DNA from: Ceriagrion tenellum
Taxonomy: Eukaryota > Arthropoda > Insecta > Odonata > Coenagrionidae
Direction of reading: 5' to 3'
Length of the DNA stretch: 64,000 nt
Assembly: GCA_963169105.1 (NCBI GenBank)
Contig: OY720643.1
Span: forward strand, 79,715,696-79,779,695
Each line of letters begins with the position of its first letter. Positions within the stretch are counted from its first letter, which is position 1. The translations under genes and the position numbers were made by a program. Of the stretch, positions 24,545 through 37,379 are shown in pieces. The notes below the pieces were generated by a model. The model saw only the letters and a list, made by a program, of their open reading frames with translations, was not told where the DNA came from and did no database searches.

Positions 24545-24790
24545 TTTCAGAGGAACCCGATCATTACTTGAGCGTCTAGTGGAGGGCACTTCAAGTGGAG
24601 TACTCCGTCTGTCGGATGAGACGTTAAGCCGTGGTCCCCTTGGCGCCTTTCGTTAAGAGCAGGCTAATGTCAACGACGGGTTTCTATCCACCCTTCCTCC
24701 CTTACCTATCACATATGGCGCAAATGACCTTAGCCGTCGGTCGCCTCCCCAAATATCCAATCCAATCCATATTCCTATCATTATCAAGAA
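24545..24790 (+). mobile_element. SINE/LINE 3'-tail-like fragment
   Basis: A GC-rich segment embedded in AT-rich DNA contains CGGATGAGACGTTAAGCCG (24614-24632) followed by TGGTCCCCTTGGCG. A GGATGAGACGTTAA-CCG-GGTCC block recurs in tails of several invertebrate SINEs and their partner LINEs, as I recall the family. It ends near 24770 in a short CCAATCCAATCC repeat. No tRNA-like head is visible, so the copy is truncated or the head belongs to another class. Confidence 0.4.
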
Positions 24791-25689
24791 ACAGTAATTC
24801 ACGTTATCGGCCGCAAAAACACATTCCAAATTTTGTCAATTAAACTGATGTTAGAGGCCAGAAAATATGAGACTTCAACGAAGAACTTAATAACAAAGTT
24901 ATAAAATTAACAACTATAGAGAAAAATGCTTAGTAAAAATTAATTTGAGCAGTCAATTGGAACGACATCTTTTGCGAAAGTTTTCGTCGGAATCATTTCA
25001 AATTCCTGGAGTTTCTAAAACGCAGCAAAATACATAAATCTTACACACCCTAGTCCAAGAAAGGATATTGGTGTCCATTACTCCGTACTATACATTAGTA
25101 CGCTGAGTTATTGATATATATAAGAGGAAAAATGGGTTTCAAATCACATTGAGTCACTGCAAAAACTATTCTACCTCTTAAATCCAATGATATCTGGCCA
25201 GGGTGCATAAAAAATCGGTTTGGTAAGCCAGTGAATATCCTTCCATCAAGCACAATTCTTTCGTTTTCGTCGCAACCAGTTGAAATCAGATACGTAAACA
25301 AATAAGTAATGTATCTCATCAAATCTAACATTGATTACGCTATGTTGACAGAATAAAGAGAACTTCAGGTTTATCTTTTCAAATTACACTAAAATGTAGG
25401 GTACAGGATTCGACAACGGAAATGACTACCGGCATACAGAACGTGGCAAAATACTCAATATTATTCCCAAAATGCTGATGCTGGCTTTATTTTGCACTAC
25501 TGCTAAAGTTTTCAATGACATAATTCGACATAAAATGGAGATTGCAATTAATGCTCAGTTAGGATATTTATCACTAACCAAAAAATAGTAGATAGTAAGA
25601 CAAAGCAAAATGTTGGAGGTGATACTGGAGAAAGTGGAGGCATAAAAACATGGGACGAAGAAGAAAACGGGCATAATTGCAAAGTCATT
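24791..25689. other. No feature seen
   Basis: AT-rich sequence with no recognisable element. Confidence 0.5.
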
Positions 25690-26110
25690 AGGAGGAGAGT
25701 AATGCTGGACAGAGGCATTCAGTAACAGGTAGAAGCTGACCAAAGTAACTTTGAATGAAAACATAAGGAAGCGGCAGGCGGTGATATAGATATGGAGCGT
25801 TGCATTACATGGAGCTAAACATGGACTCGAGGGAGGGAGGAGGAAAATAGGTTGAAGGCATTTGTGGTGCAAGTAGAAGAATAGAGACGGAACGGTGGAT
25901 GCAAAGGAAGACAAACGAAGAAGTACTTAGTATGGTTATCGAGAAAAGGACATTTCAAGATGAGATTAGGAAGAGAAAAGATACGTAATTAGAGCAGGTA
26001 ATGAGGGGCAAAAGGTTAATTCAGTCTTTGATAGATGGAATAATTTTAGTTAAACGTGGGAGAAAAGATTTAATGGCTAAGATAAAGAAGTGTAGGAAAT
26101 ATGTTAAGAA
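25690..26110 (+). mobile_element. Non-LTR retrotransposon C-terminal tail, family C, decayed
   Basis: With frameshifts the plus strand gives TKVTLNENIRKRQAV, a stop, then IWSVALHGAK (about 25740-25820), a purine-rich linker, and a nearly open frame from about 25885: RIETERWMQRKTNEEVLSMV, EKRTFQDEIRKRKDT, stop, LEQVMRGKRLIQSLIDGI. This follows the WSVALYG-ETW, W-R-TNEEVL-MV, KR-IRKR and GHVMRG-GL-SLIEG order found after the catalytic core of many animal non-LTR reverse transcriptases. The RGRPR-type block has decayed to KRGRKDL. It is a lineage distinct from families A and B by motif wording. Confidence 0.75.
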
Positions 26111-26639
26111 GTAAAAAGGAATTTTATAGATGGAACGGGGCCATACACATGTGAAACTCCAGAATAGATTACACAGGCGTCAAATTAAAAACCAACGTCA
26201 ACTGGTTGATCACATCAAATTTATGAGAGCATTTTTATGAATTATTATTCATTTTTAAATATTCAAGGAAAAATTTAAAAGTTTGGCATGCTTCTTCTCA
26301 GCAAATTCTCGCCACAACTGAGAAATAACTAAGATTCGATAAAGAGTCCATTAATTCATTTGAAATTTTTACAACCAATTGACATATTGTAGGCAAGAAT
26401 TGGGTAGGTTAAAGATTTTTCAAAACTCTAATGAAGTGTAGCAATACCTTAACACAGCTCAGAACTTCAGAGCATACGTTAGTAATGGTACAAAAGGGGA
26501 TTGTAAAGTAAATCTTCATCACCTATTTCAGCTTTCCAAAATCAAGCATTTTTGTTAACACCACTTCTACATTAGCTCATTATCCATATCGAGTATATTG
26601 GAAAATTAATGACGGGGTTGGACAGTAATTGAAGCACTG
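26111..26639. other. No feature seen
   Basis: AT-rich sequence with no recognisable element. Confidence 0.5.
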
Positions 26640-27100
26640 GTGTCGGGATAGCCGTGTTAGGAAACACGATGCGGTTACGGAGTAACAAATGGCAGTGCAG
26701 CGGAATTCATGTGGGCTTTCTTATTCCGCGTCGAGAGGTGAGAGAGTTGGTATAAGTGGAAGGGCCAGAAATTATATAAAGACCGCCAAAACCCACTCTT
26801 ATTCTTATTCTTCTCAGTTGTACACCTTCTTAGTCTCTCCTCCTCTCAAGTTTTTGTCTTTTTTAGGTTTCCCCCACTTCTTCCCAGGGCCAACCAAGAG
26901 AGAAGAAGAAACAGTGGCGGCACCATCTTTTGTTTTTCCGCCGTTTTTATTTCTTTCTTCCGAGTATTTTTTTAACGAAGTTGCGGAATTCTTAATGGGC
27001 TGAGGGCGGGTGGGGTTAAAGAATACTGGAATTGTTTCTTTTCTCTCTTCCGTGGCTGGTGTTGCTCTGCCGCTGTTGCTATTGCTGCTGTGCCTTTCGT
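26640..27100. other. GC-richer island
   Basis: Mixed purine and pyrimidine blocks with more GC than the flanks. Overlapping frames of 104 codons lie on each strand (26689-27003 plus; 26814-27128 minus). Neither has a recognisable domain, so no gene is called. Confidence 0.35.
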
Positions 27101-27107
27101 TTCGCGC

Positions 27108-27145
27108 TAAATATATATACATATACATATATATATATACTTTAT
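27108..27145. repeat. AT-dinucleotide/ATATAC microsatellite
   Basis: Imperfect run of ATATAC and AT units (ATATATATACATATACATAT begins the run). Confidence 0.85.
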
Positions 27146-27179
27146 TTTTTTATTCAACTTCTACTTCTTCTTCCTCCCT

Positions 27180-27840
27180 TCCCAAATAAGGGGCAGAGAA
27201 ATGTGAGTGGGTAGCTTCCTTGGTCCTCCTGTTTCATTCCCACCCCTGAAGCTTACCATTCTCTCACACCATCTTTTCTCTTTCCATTCCTATCTCCTCC
27301 GCACTCCGCAGAACTCTTCACCTTCCCTCCCCCCTCCCCAAGGGCCGGGCCACACCACCCCTGAAAAACCCTTCTGCGGTTGTAATCCTGTCCCAGGGAA
27401 AAAGTCAAGTGCGATGAAATTCTGAGTTATGAGCTAAAATTGAATTTAATATCGCGCATTTCTTCATCCTCCGTCTCTCTCTCTTGTTCCTGCGGGTGTA
27501 TATCCCTTTCCTCTCTCTTTCATCTCGCACCAACCCTTTGCATCTTTTCTTCTCCCTCATTTCTTCCTCTGTTTTTACCTCTTTCCCACAAACTCTTCCT
27601 CCATTCTTCCAAACCGAGAATGACCTCTCCTTCTATCGCATGCCTTCCAAATTCAACACCACACACTTTCTCCCCTCGCCTCCCTTTTTCAAGCCGTGGC
27701 TCACCTTTCACCCCTCCATGACGGAGAAAACTTAATCACTCGCAGGAGAGGAAAAATTATATGTACCTAAGTGCGTCTATATTCATACAAGGGTGAGAGA
27801 GGAGGAGAGAAAGGGAGAGGGAGAGAAGAGTTAGAAACAA
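27180..27840. other. Pyrimidine-rich island with GA-rich 3' edge
   Basis: Dense C/T-rich sequence from 27215 to 27730, changing abruptly to a GAGAGG/GGAGAGAA purine tract at about 27790-27832. Plus-strand frames of 72 to 93 codons are Ser/Pro/Phe-rich low complexity. The strand switch could let the two parts pair or form triplex-like structures. No gene is called. Confidence 0.45.
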
Positions 27841-28941
27841 AAGACTGCCGTTTCATTAAGTTGGAAAATTTTTAATAATCACGCAACGAAATACGCAAGG
27901 GTGAGGACATATTTTACTCGGGAAGATTTCTGAAGTAGCAATAACCCACTGATAAAGTCCAATTACGGCACTTTATTCAGACAGGGTGAGCTCAAAGAAA
28001 TATAGCCGGATCCTTGTCATTTTAAATTACCGAGGCTCGAGAATTTTCTAGGTCGGGCTAGGTGGACCAGTAAAGCGTAGGTCTCTATTATCACGGGCAT
28101 ACATTTTTGTGAAGTCAACTTTAATTTGAGAGGTGATCAATTAAAATGTTTGATTAAAATTTAAATCCGCGTTACGGATTAACGACAAAGAGAGGTACCT
28201 AAAGAAAAAAAATTATAATTGAAGGGATAATTGAAGGGAAGTTCAGTTGTTTGACAAAAGAATCATGCTTAGCATAATAAGGCTACTGCAAAATTAGCTT
28301 TATAATAAAAAGTAGCATTATAATCGAATGACCAAATGATTATATTCTTTTGTCGAAGACAGCAAAAATATTGAATAATATGAGTACATACAAAAATATT
28401 GAACTTTTTTCAAAAAATTGCGTAGGCTTAATACAACATCAAAACCATCTAAGCCATACTCATATAAGTGTAGACCCATATAAATAAGAAACATCCACCA
28501 ACACTTTAGATAAAGAGACGTTTTTTTCATCATAAAAAGAATATTTTAGACCAAATTTCAACCCACCAGTGTATATGTTTTTACCATGAGCGTTGGTTGC
28601 CAAATAATTACAATAATTCTCAGGGGTTTTTAAATTGCGGAAAATCAAAAGGATAAAAGATTACCGCAGCATATAGAGGATTGGATAAAGACATCTAGAG
28701 TTTCACACCGTATAATGGCACCGTTCAACATAGACATTTTAACAACGTTGTCTGTTAAATTATTCAAGGTGAATATTGTGTGGCCAGTGAAACCATTAAC
28801 ACATTTATTCAGTCGACTTGATCACAAGATAGCAAAAGTTCTCTTGACAAAAGAAACTCAATCATGGCCGTCGGTAGACTAAAGCTCGGAGCATATTAGC
28901 AGCGTAACTGGATGGGATAATCAAAATCTCTTCGTCTAAGC
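27841..28941. other. No feature seen
   Basis: AT-rich sequence with no recognisable element. Confidence 0.5.
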
Positions 28942-29240
28942 CAGTGTTTTCCAAACTTTTTCGAGCCACCGCCCCTTTTCTTCCACAAACCTTTACCCAG
29001 AACCCCCAACCATAAGCTTTAAAGACATGGACTACATGAAAAAAGCAAGATATTTAGAAAAATAAAGCTAAAATAATTGTGATAATACTTTCATTTATTT
29101 TATATCCGAAAGAGAGACAGTTTACTCATCCCTGTAGATGTATATTCGTGAAGGGCCCAGCCTCTAGCACCCCCTTGCTGCCCCCTTAGGTGAAAGCACC
29201 ACCCTCCAGGGGACGGTAGCGCCCACTTTGGGAACCACTG
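28942..29240. mobile_element. hAT-type MITE, 299 bp
   Basis: Begins CAGTGTTTTCCAAACTTTTT and ends, read inward from the other strand, CAGTGGTTCCCAAAGTGGGC, matching the CAGTG(G)TT(C)CCAAA termini of many hAT non-autonomous elements. Sub-terminal CCGCCCC and CGCCC motifs agree with that class. The flanking 8-mers GTCTAAGC and ATCAAAGC match at six positions, consistent with a decayed 8-bp target-site duplication. The interior is AT-rich and non-coding. Mobility would depend on a hAT transposase from elsewhere. Confidence 0.85.
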
Positions 29241-29799
29241 ATCAAAGCCAATAAGTAGTAAAATAAGCCTTAAAATATATAAATACGCCTCTTTGCCGTA
29301 TCAATTCACTGAAAACCTAATAAACTTTATATATGAATCGAAGAATTAAGGTGTAACGTTGAAGTATTCCCTACTTTGAAAAAGCAAGACTTGTGTATTT
29401 ATGATAGAAATAGATGCATACGACAAGGGAGAATTGGATAATTAAAAAAGAAAATAAACAACGCCTGAAATCTACAAAAAGGAGCGCAAGTGGCGAACGT
29501 ATAAATCCTTCTTTCTCTCAAGTCTTTATGGTAAGCGCTGAGAATAACTTCATCCAAAAAAAGCATTTTACCAAATTTATTTATTCGTATAACAAGCATA
29601 ATGGTGGGCAAACTTAATTAACCATGTAAATGAAAGATGTCTTTGAAAGTGCTGAATACTATTTAGCCAGCAGTTAGTCCAGGAAAAAATCTTGAAACAC
29701 GACATCAAAAGGATCAATTCATGAGTTATATTACATAGTTATTCTCAACGTTTATCGGTACATATGTCTCCACTTGCTATTATCCCTCAGAGGTTGCAA
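29241..29799. other. No feature seen
   Basis: AT-rich sequence; two overlapping frames of about 70 codons (29399-29617) on opposite strands carry no motif. Confidence 0.5.
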
Positions 29800-30130
29800 A
29801 TGATCAGTTAACGCTGAAAATGGCTTGAAAAGCAACATTATCAATCGTTGTGGTATACAAGCGATAATTCACTGGTGATAAGAAGACCCACGCCACACTG
29901 CTCCCTCTAACGTCGAAACTTCGGCTTTCTCTCTGCCGATGCCAACAATTTGCGCAATCTGAGGAATCTGACCCCTCGCAAGAAGTTCGGGTCAGCATAT
30001 CTCTCTTCTCCTTAATGGCCACTCTTGTATCGCTTGCTCTCGCCTTTGTTGTTCCACTCCCCGATAGTTCCCGCTTGCTCATCGAACGCATTTTCGATAC
30101 TCGCCTGCCACCTACCCGCTAGTAATCTTC
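29800..30130. other. GC-richer island
   Basis: Short GC-richer segment with CpGs. A 95-codon minus-strand frame (29804-30091) is Ser/Arg-rich in its first part with no known domain. Not called as a gene. Confidence 0.35.
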
Positions 30131-31401
30131 TCAGTCACTTTCTCGAGTGGATGTATTAAGATGACCATGAAGAAATATCCTCATTTTTTTTGGGAAAAAT
30201 GCTGCCATTAATAAAATAATGGTCGTTACTTTGAAATTATGATAATGATAAAAATATATGATGAGGCCATACATATTTTGTTAAAATTAAATTGCTAGCT
30301 TTTCAGTAAGGAACGTGTCTTTGAGGTGCTCTATTTTAACATTTTACCGTGATTTGATGAAAGAATGAGCCTTTTACGTAGGCTTTCTCTAAATGACATT
30401 AAGGCAGGAAAGATTGTTATATAAGCGTAAAAACTGTACATTTACTTAATCCTAAGACAATTAATTTTTTATCAAGTTGCCACACTAGATTTGTAAGTCT
30501 GTAGATATATATTCACAGGAGTGATGGCCATACACCTGCCTTATGCTGTATAGGAATTACGAGGGCGCATTCAAGAGAGAAAATATTTATGTAACTCTTC
30601 AATTGCAGAGCCAGTGAGTTAGATTTGAAAAAGTACACTATAATTACTTTTCTGTTCTTGATCGTAAAACGATAAGTGAACAACCAGTGAATGATAAAGT
30701 AATCATAAACCATCTCCTTGTAATTATACCTCTGCGTTCTTCATAATCTTTAGGCATTGCAGTATAATTACCTGTTCTTTCTCCGGAATGCTTTGCTTCG
30801 TTAACACTTTTCCTGCAACAAGGACCAAATACTTTATAGTGCCTCTCATGAAATCCTACAGTTGCAGAAACCTTCCATAAAATGTTACTTTGTCAGAATC
30901 CATACGTAACGAACTCGCAATGATTTATTCACAGTCCAGAGCTTTTCATAACCCGGAAAATGACCACGGAGCCACCTCTGATTAATTTTGATCATGTGTC
31001 TCCATCTCCTTTCGTCCACGGTCTGGCTCTATCTAGATAGCCTACTGCGTTTAACCCTTCACCAATATTTTGATCATGGTAATAACTTAGTAAATAATGT
31101 ATCAAGGCAATTTCACGTACCTATATTATCTAAAGTTGAATAATAGATGAGCATGGAATTTAAAGAATGCTTTATTTTTTGTGAATAGATAGTTTCTATA
31201 GTCCATCCTTGAGCATATTTTCTACAATATTGTTTGGATGTGATCTTTTTCATACCGATGGTTTTAAAAAATGTTTCCAAAGCACTTTTTTAATTTTCTG
31301 TTGTAGTAAAAGTAAGAATCTACAACAAGTGACATAACTGTCGCCATTCAAATTTTGGTTATCATTTCCATGCAGAATACTCAAACTTGACTACGCTTGT
31401 T
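30131..31401. other. No feature seen
   Basis: AT-rich sequence with no recognisable element. Confidence 0.5.
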
Positions 31402-31635
31402 AATGACAACTAAAATTTATACTGAAACCTAATTTAACAGAGTAAAAAATTAATAAAACAACTAAGTATAATCAGTAAATCGTAAATGTTCTTTTTTATA
31501 GTTTGATATCCATGGTTAATTGTAATTCAAATGTATACTGAAACCTAATTTAAAAGAGGAAAAATTATATAAAACCACCATGTCTAATTAGAAAATGGTT
31601 AATGTTTTTTTTAAAGTTTAATATCCATGGTGTAT
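31402..31635 (+). repeat. Tandem duplication, unit about 117 bp
   Basis: Two adjacent diverged copies share TATACTGAAACCTAATTTAA, then GAG-AAAAA, TTAATGTT/GTAAATGTT with TTTTTTT, and AGTTT-ATATCCATGGT. The junction is near 31518. Confidence 0.75.
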
Positions 31636-32749
31636 ATAAGGCAATTTCTTATTTCATTGGAGCATGGACTTCACCAGCATTCACGTAGCAAAACCTAAAA
31701 AAATAGTTATTTTATACTATAACATGAAAAGCGATATGTGCGCATCATTTTCGTCTCATTTTATTTCGTTCAGAAGCACTCAAAGGCAATGAACCACCCG
31801 CCTCACTTCAGTAATGGATATGCCGTAGTAAAAGAGTATTCCCATCTCGTCGTTGCTGAAATATTGGTTGCCAAGGAGGTTAGAGTGAGAGCTCAGCATT
31901 TAAACGTGAAAAATGGAGGGTTCAAATTAAGGCTGGGATGAGAGGTGGGAGATATTGGAGGGACTGCTCGGGAGAATGTATGGAGCTCCGACATTGAGTG
32001 GGTGGCTCACTGAGCAAATTGACCGCTCAAGACTTCCGTAGGGGAGGGAGAAGAAGCAGTTGCCACGCCGCCTGCGGAGAATTTGAAAAAAAAATACGAA
32101 AGGAATCTGAGGGGAGTAAAGCAGCATGGAGGGACGAGATGTTAGCAGGGAGAACAGACTGGTTCTAAGGAGTGTAGGGAGGGGTGGGGGGAATGTAGTC
32201 TTAGATTTTGGGGAAGGAAGGAAGATCATATATATAGGAAGCAATTCCGCCGAGCAAGGTATGCCAAACAACTTCGGTAAACAAAGTGAGGAGGATGCAG
32301 AAAACAGTTTTCGTAGGAATGAGAATTGAGTACGGCCACTATCCTTTACGATCTTGAACGTAGCCCTATCGTGAAAGGATGCCGGTCGAGTAATACGCCC
32401 AGAGTCAAGGAATAAGTTTCGAAAAGATAGTGTACGCGGGGAGCGCTGTATCGTACCGAGTTAGGCATTGAGGGATATATTAGCGGGGTTGGATGGTATT
32501 TGGGAGAATAGGTAAGATTCTGGGCATGTTGGAGGCAAGTGCTCAACTACCTTATGAAGTGTGCAACCATATACATGCATCAAGATCAAGAACAGACTAT
32601 AGAGGCGAATGCAACGAATGGGTTTAGGAAAAGGGGCTCCATAACGCAGACGGAAAGATTTTACTGGGCGCGTTAAATTTCCTAGGTATCCTATTCTTTT
32701 CTGAGGATTGTGTATAGATAAAAAAATTATTATTAGCTTAAAATAAAAA
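31636..32749. other. No gene seen; purine-rich island at about 31900-32240
   Basis: TATATAAGG at 31632-31640 precedes a short frame (31738-31941) with no recognisable product. From about 31900 to 32240 the plus strand is G/A-rich, with 114- and 67-codon frames on opposite strands. Frames of 66 and 109 codons at 32346-32790 (minus) carry no motif. Confidence 0.4.
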
Positions 32750-33025
32750 GACACTTTTTTTAGACGTGTCTGGGCAGCACCACACAGCACACAGGATTCT
32801 TTTAACTTTTTCTTTTTGCTGCCGGACGAGTCTGTTGGCCCGTAAGTCCCCGGAATCCCGATAGGCTTCTGAGCCTGTCAACATGTTTTCCAGAGACCAG
32901 ACCAATAGAACTAGACATACATCCATGCCCTGGGTGGTGAAAAACCCACCCAGGCGGGTCTCGAACCCGCGACCCTTAGTTTAGCAGGCGAAGACTTTAC
33001 CCCGCCGCCACCGGGGCCGGGGGTG
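32750..33025 (-). mobile_element. tRNA-derived SINE (family 1, copy 2), minus strand
   Basis: Read on the minus strand from 33025, the head GGTGGCGGCGGGGTAAAG and B box GGGTTCGAGACCC match copy 1 at 11646-11846 (A box and B box alike, with CGCCTGCTAA between). The body differs from copy 1 beyond the head, continuing through TGGATGTATG and a segment of about 150 bp to an AT-rich end near 32750. The two may be subfamilies that share a tRNA-like head but have different bodies. Confidence 0.75.
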
Positions 33026-33689
33026 CAAGTTGCTGCAAGACTGCTAAGCATTCCCCAATTTACTTAATTAGGCTATAGTCAGTGATAAAAACTTCTAGTC
33101 ACTATTTTCTCCACTTTTGTGGCGAAAAATCTATCAATATTAATCAAATGTAGAATGGCACTAGGAGTCATGGAGTAAAGAATGAAAAAATGTGTAATAA
33201 CGGACGAAATAGCTCAAATCACGCCAAAAGTTCAGTGATGACGATCGGCAGCAACGGCAGAAGCAAACCAATCTTTGCATCATTATTAAGCAGATGGGAG
33301 TCTTAAGCCGGTACTACAAGGTGAAAACTCGTATGGAATGACATGGTATACTCAGGAGTGGATAAATATTACACAGATAGAGGCTTTGCGACAAATTATG
33401 GACTTATTTCGGTCAGAATGCGATGCACTAGTGAATCTCAAGGAAAAGACTATTGTAAGTACCTCCACCATAAATACATCTTCCTCGCTCACATTTCAAA
33501 ATAATCTTGAAAATAAATCACTGAAGCACATTTTATGATCCCATCCGATATGAAATTTACTGGGCCAGTATTACTTTATACGTTTTTTTGGTGAAATTCA
33601 CAATTTAAGACTGGTCGTTATCGTGAACCGAGCATATCCCGAACGTAGTCGGGCGCAGCAAACGAGGCAATCTTAAAAGAAAGAAAAAA
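33026..33689. other. No feature seen
   Basis: AT-rich. A 66-codon plus-strand frame (33338-33538) has no motif. Confidence 0.5.
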
Positions 33690-34335
33690 AAAGATGTCGA
33701 TTCGGTGAAGTATGCCATCAGGAAGCCATCTCCCAACATCATAATGACCCATTATTTCCCCCTATTAAGGGCTCAATCAACAGCAGATTTCCTTGTCCCA
33801 CCCACCCGCCGCAGGATCCCTTCTATCCTTTCCCCGTGCGACGAATCAAAACCCCTGACGAAGATGTCTACTTCGGCTTTCCCATTGTTTCGTGGCCCTG
33901 GCTTTTGCCCCCGGCCTCCATTGTCTCTCATCTTGCCCACCCACCGTTCCATTCCCTCAGCACTAATACCAGCACTACCCCCTCTGTCTCTCCCTCTCTC
34001 CACCGTCGGCGACCAGTAAATGACGGCCCGTGTCTCAAACTGTCTGGGGGCGTCTTCTTTTCTCCACGTCGGATGACAAAAGGGCCTCATAAGAGCCAGT
34101 TAAACTCCTCGGTACATCGGCGCCCCGCTTAAAACGAAGCACGATGTTAACGGTCCGTGATGGTGCCCCAATCTTCGCATAAAGGATCTCGGGATGTGCC
34201 ATGTTTCAATACCGACCGTAAATTCGCCGTTTAGAAGAGGCAGTAATAGATGACTATCTGACAGGGGCATAGGAATGTTGGCCTCAATACCAGGGTTGAA
34301 AAGGAAGTGAAAAATAATGTTTAAAGAATCCATGA
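33690..34335. other. GC-rich, C-rich island
   Basis: C-rich on the plus strand to about 34030. Three frames of 98 to 105 codons overlap on both strands (33705-34019 +, 33836-34132 +, 33773-34090 -). Stop depletion on both strands fits base composition. No domain recognised. Confidence 0.4.
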
Positions 34336-37300
34336 AAGTTTTCTAAGAGGAAAGATTTTAAAAACTTGTCAAACGTGTGAATTCAGTCCCTCAACGCCAG
34401 GCTAATCACTCAGCTGCCTCTAAAAAGTAAATTAACCCATCATAAAAGACAACAAAAACCGTATACGTTTTTCACGCTTCTCAGTTTTACAAACCATTGT
34501 TACGTCCAAACCAATATTTTTTTACTCAATGAAAGTTACGTCAGCTGATAATTTCGCAATTGTTTGTTTAAAAGAAAAGAAAGCTGCGCGTATTTTACGA
34601 ATAATAGTTAAAAATGAATGCAATAAACTCTACCAATAACCTATCCTATTCCTTATTAGATTAGAATTAGCAAACTTAAGTCATTAAGTAGACAAATACT
34701 AACATATGATGTTCAACACAATCCTCTGAATCTCTCGAGAGGCCATATCGATTATGCATTTGACTATCTGAACAACATTGTAGGATTATGCTAACCACTA
34801 GAAGTCTGCGACTACTTAGAATATTACTTAAATCATTAACTTTGACAGATCATTCTTATAGTAATCATTATTTCATGGTAAAATTACACTATATGTAAAG
34901 GTAGATAGTACACACATTAAAAGCCTCAGTAATGGCGTGGGGAGCTAATCATTTGAGACGAAAAATAATGCACATAATTTCAGCAATGAAATTAGATTAA
35001 ACGGCTCTCTAAAAAAATCATCTATATTTATTTTTTACACCTGACCAAAATAATGCACGTAAAAGAGACTACTGATAATATCTATATCCAAACGACCTAA
35101 AAAGATTAGGAAACGGGAGAACCATACTAAAAATCAAATATTATGCCTATAACTAACAGGAATTAGAGGATATTTTTCGTTATAATAGTCAACTATAAGA
35201 CTTTTTCCATCGTCTCGTCGCACAGAAACACTAAAAATGATCAAAATTCTAGTTAAAACAAAAACAAAAAAATTGGCTCAACAAAAAGAAAAGCACAAAC
35301 TCGACAGCATTTTTGCGGTTAATTAATGCAGTTCAGCCAAGTTTGACAGCACAAATTCCAAGAAAAAATAAATAAATTTTTAAAATTGGCTCATCGAAGA
35401 AATAGGAATACAATTTGATACATGGGATATAATAAACGACTTTTTAAACAAAATATACTAATGTAATACATAAAATACAAATACATAGATAAAATAATTA
35501 TATACAAAACAAAAGAGGGGATAGATGAATCATCATTACAATTTGCAGGCTGTAATTTATTAAGTACATTAAGTTATATTTTGCTCTGTATTGATTTGAG
35601 TCATGAATAACATATATTTTAACACATACATTTTAATCAATAGATGTATAAATGAAACTATTATGCCTAAAGTTATCAGGCAGAGAAGTCCAAACTATGG
35701 AGGCAGTAATTAGGAACGATGTTTGATAAATCGCTGTTCTAGGAATTGGATTACGTAAAGAATAGTCGTTTGTACGAGATGTCTTCTGAGACAAGATGGT
35801 TTCTGACCTGACCTTAAGGAAATAAAGAAGAATAAAGACATAATAGCTCGAGGCACGGTTCCTTATGTAATCTTAGGTTGTCCACAGCAGGTATAACTTT
35901 TAAATAAATAAAAGATAGCAATAAACTTTAGAGATGACTAAGGAGTGGGCAAAATTAATTTATAAAGCTCCATACACCATTGGACTCTTTTCCTAGGATC
36001 ACCAAAAAAATATCTCCCTTGTAGGATTTAAGAGTTGAAAAGAGGAACTCATAGATAGATTTAAAGCAATACTTAAAATATCGTAATATTTATAGTATTC
36101 TATATAGCAATGAATTTATGAGAAATAATAAAGCCCTTGAAGAAGTTATTCATTTACCGCTATGTTTGAATGAAGTTATAAGAGCTCATTTAAATTAAAG
36201 ATTAATAGTTAGAATGCCATTTCCAATAATATATTGTTTGTTTTGTCAGTCCATTACCCTCCGTACCATCAACCTGTGAAACTAGATAAAAGAGATGAAA
36301 TGAAATAGGGAGGGAGAGAAGTCGAGCGGATGAATTATGTTATGGTCAGAAAGCTAATATAATGTTGGCGAAGCTTTTTATAAGCCCATACCTCCGAGAA
36401 CAAAAGAGAGGAAAATTATTTAATGGAGTGAAAATATCTTCCGACACATATTTCACCGGCTGTCAGCACTTGTTCGAAATATATTTCATCGTTATGACTT
36501 CCCGTCACATTAAAGAGGAGAACTACAAAAAAATATCTTTATGACCATTGCCGAAGCTTATTTCCCGTGGTTAAAGTTTAAATCACCATTCAACTTCCAC
36601 GATTGACATAAAATCTTTGCGTGGACAAGTATGGTTAGACATTTAGAAAAATATAAACCAGTTAAGGCTAATTTCCACACTTTTTCAAGGAATGTCACTA
36701 TTCGAGGATTCAATACACAATGCATTTAGCATCGAGAAAAGATAGAAATAAATTTAAAAAATTAGCTCACTGTTATCAAGAGGTTATATTTTACTATTCA
36801 AGTACCCATTATGCCAAGAAAACATATGCTTACAAGTTTAACAGATCCTTATTGGCTATATAACATCGACGAGTTGGTAAATATTTCATCACAAAGTTCT
36901 AGCTAAACACCATTTGATTTATGTAAACGTTTAGGGTAATACGAGTTCCACAAATTTGTAACTAATATATTTTGATATTCGATAGAAATCACAAATTCTG
37001 TCATTCGTATTTTTTATTGTACTATCTATCAATTAATTGACAGAAAAAAAATCCAAAAACATCAACAAAACGACATGCAAACCACTCGATTTTGATAAAA
37101 ATTTATTGCCAATATGAACTTTATGCTAAACAACTATTTGATTTTATCTTTGATAAATATATGGTTTTACATTTATGTCAAAATTCATTACGAAGATTTT
37201 GTATGACGTTTAAGATGGATGTAACGTTTCTCTCACAATTAACTGTTAGCTTAAAAAAATTTGAATTGTCATCTTTGACAAATTAAAATAATAATGAAAG

Positions 37301-37379
37301 GGGTGACTGGTGCTATTCTTGTAAGAAATATTTAGGAATGAAAAGATAATTCTCACTTTCAAATGCATTATTACCTTTC
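34336..37379. other. AT-rich desert, no feature seen
   Basis: About 3 kb of very AT-rich sequence with no repeat, coding or hairpin signal that I can support. Confidence 0.55.

Noticed and set aside
29950..30000. TCGAAACTTCGG near 29920 as another hammerhead-like motif
   Set aside because: No CUGANGA box, no stem II hairpin before GAAAC and no enclosing stem.
31632..31941. TATATAAGG followed by a 67-codon frame as a promoter and gene
   Set aside because: TATA-like strings are common in AT-rich DNA; the frame has no domain and no splice or polyA evidence.
32940..33025. Possible tRNA gene on minus strand
   Set aside because: A and B boxes present but no cloverleaf; matches the SINE at 11646-11846.
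34336..37379. Hidden exons in the AT-rich desert
   Set aside because: Read through both strands; only short AT-rich frames without splice pairs or protein-like composition were seen.
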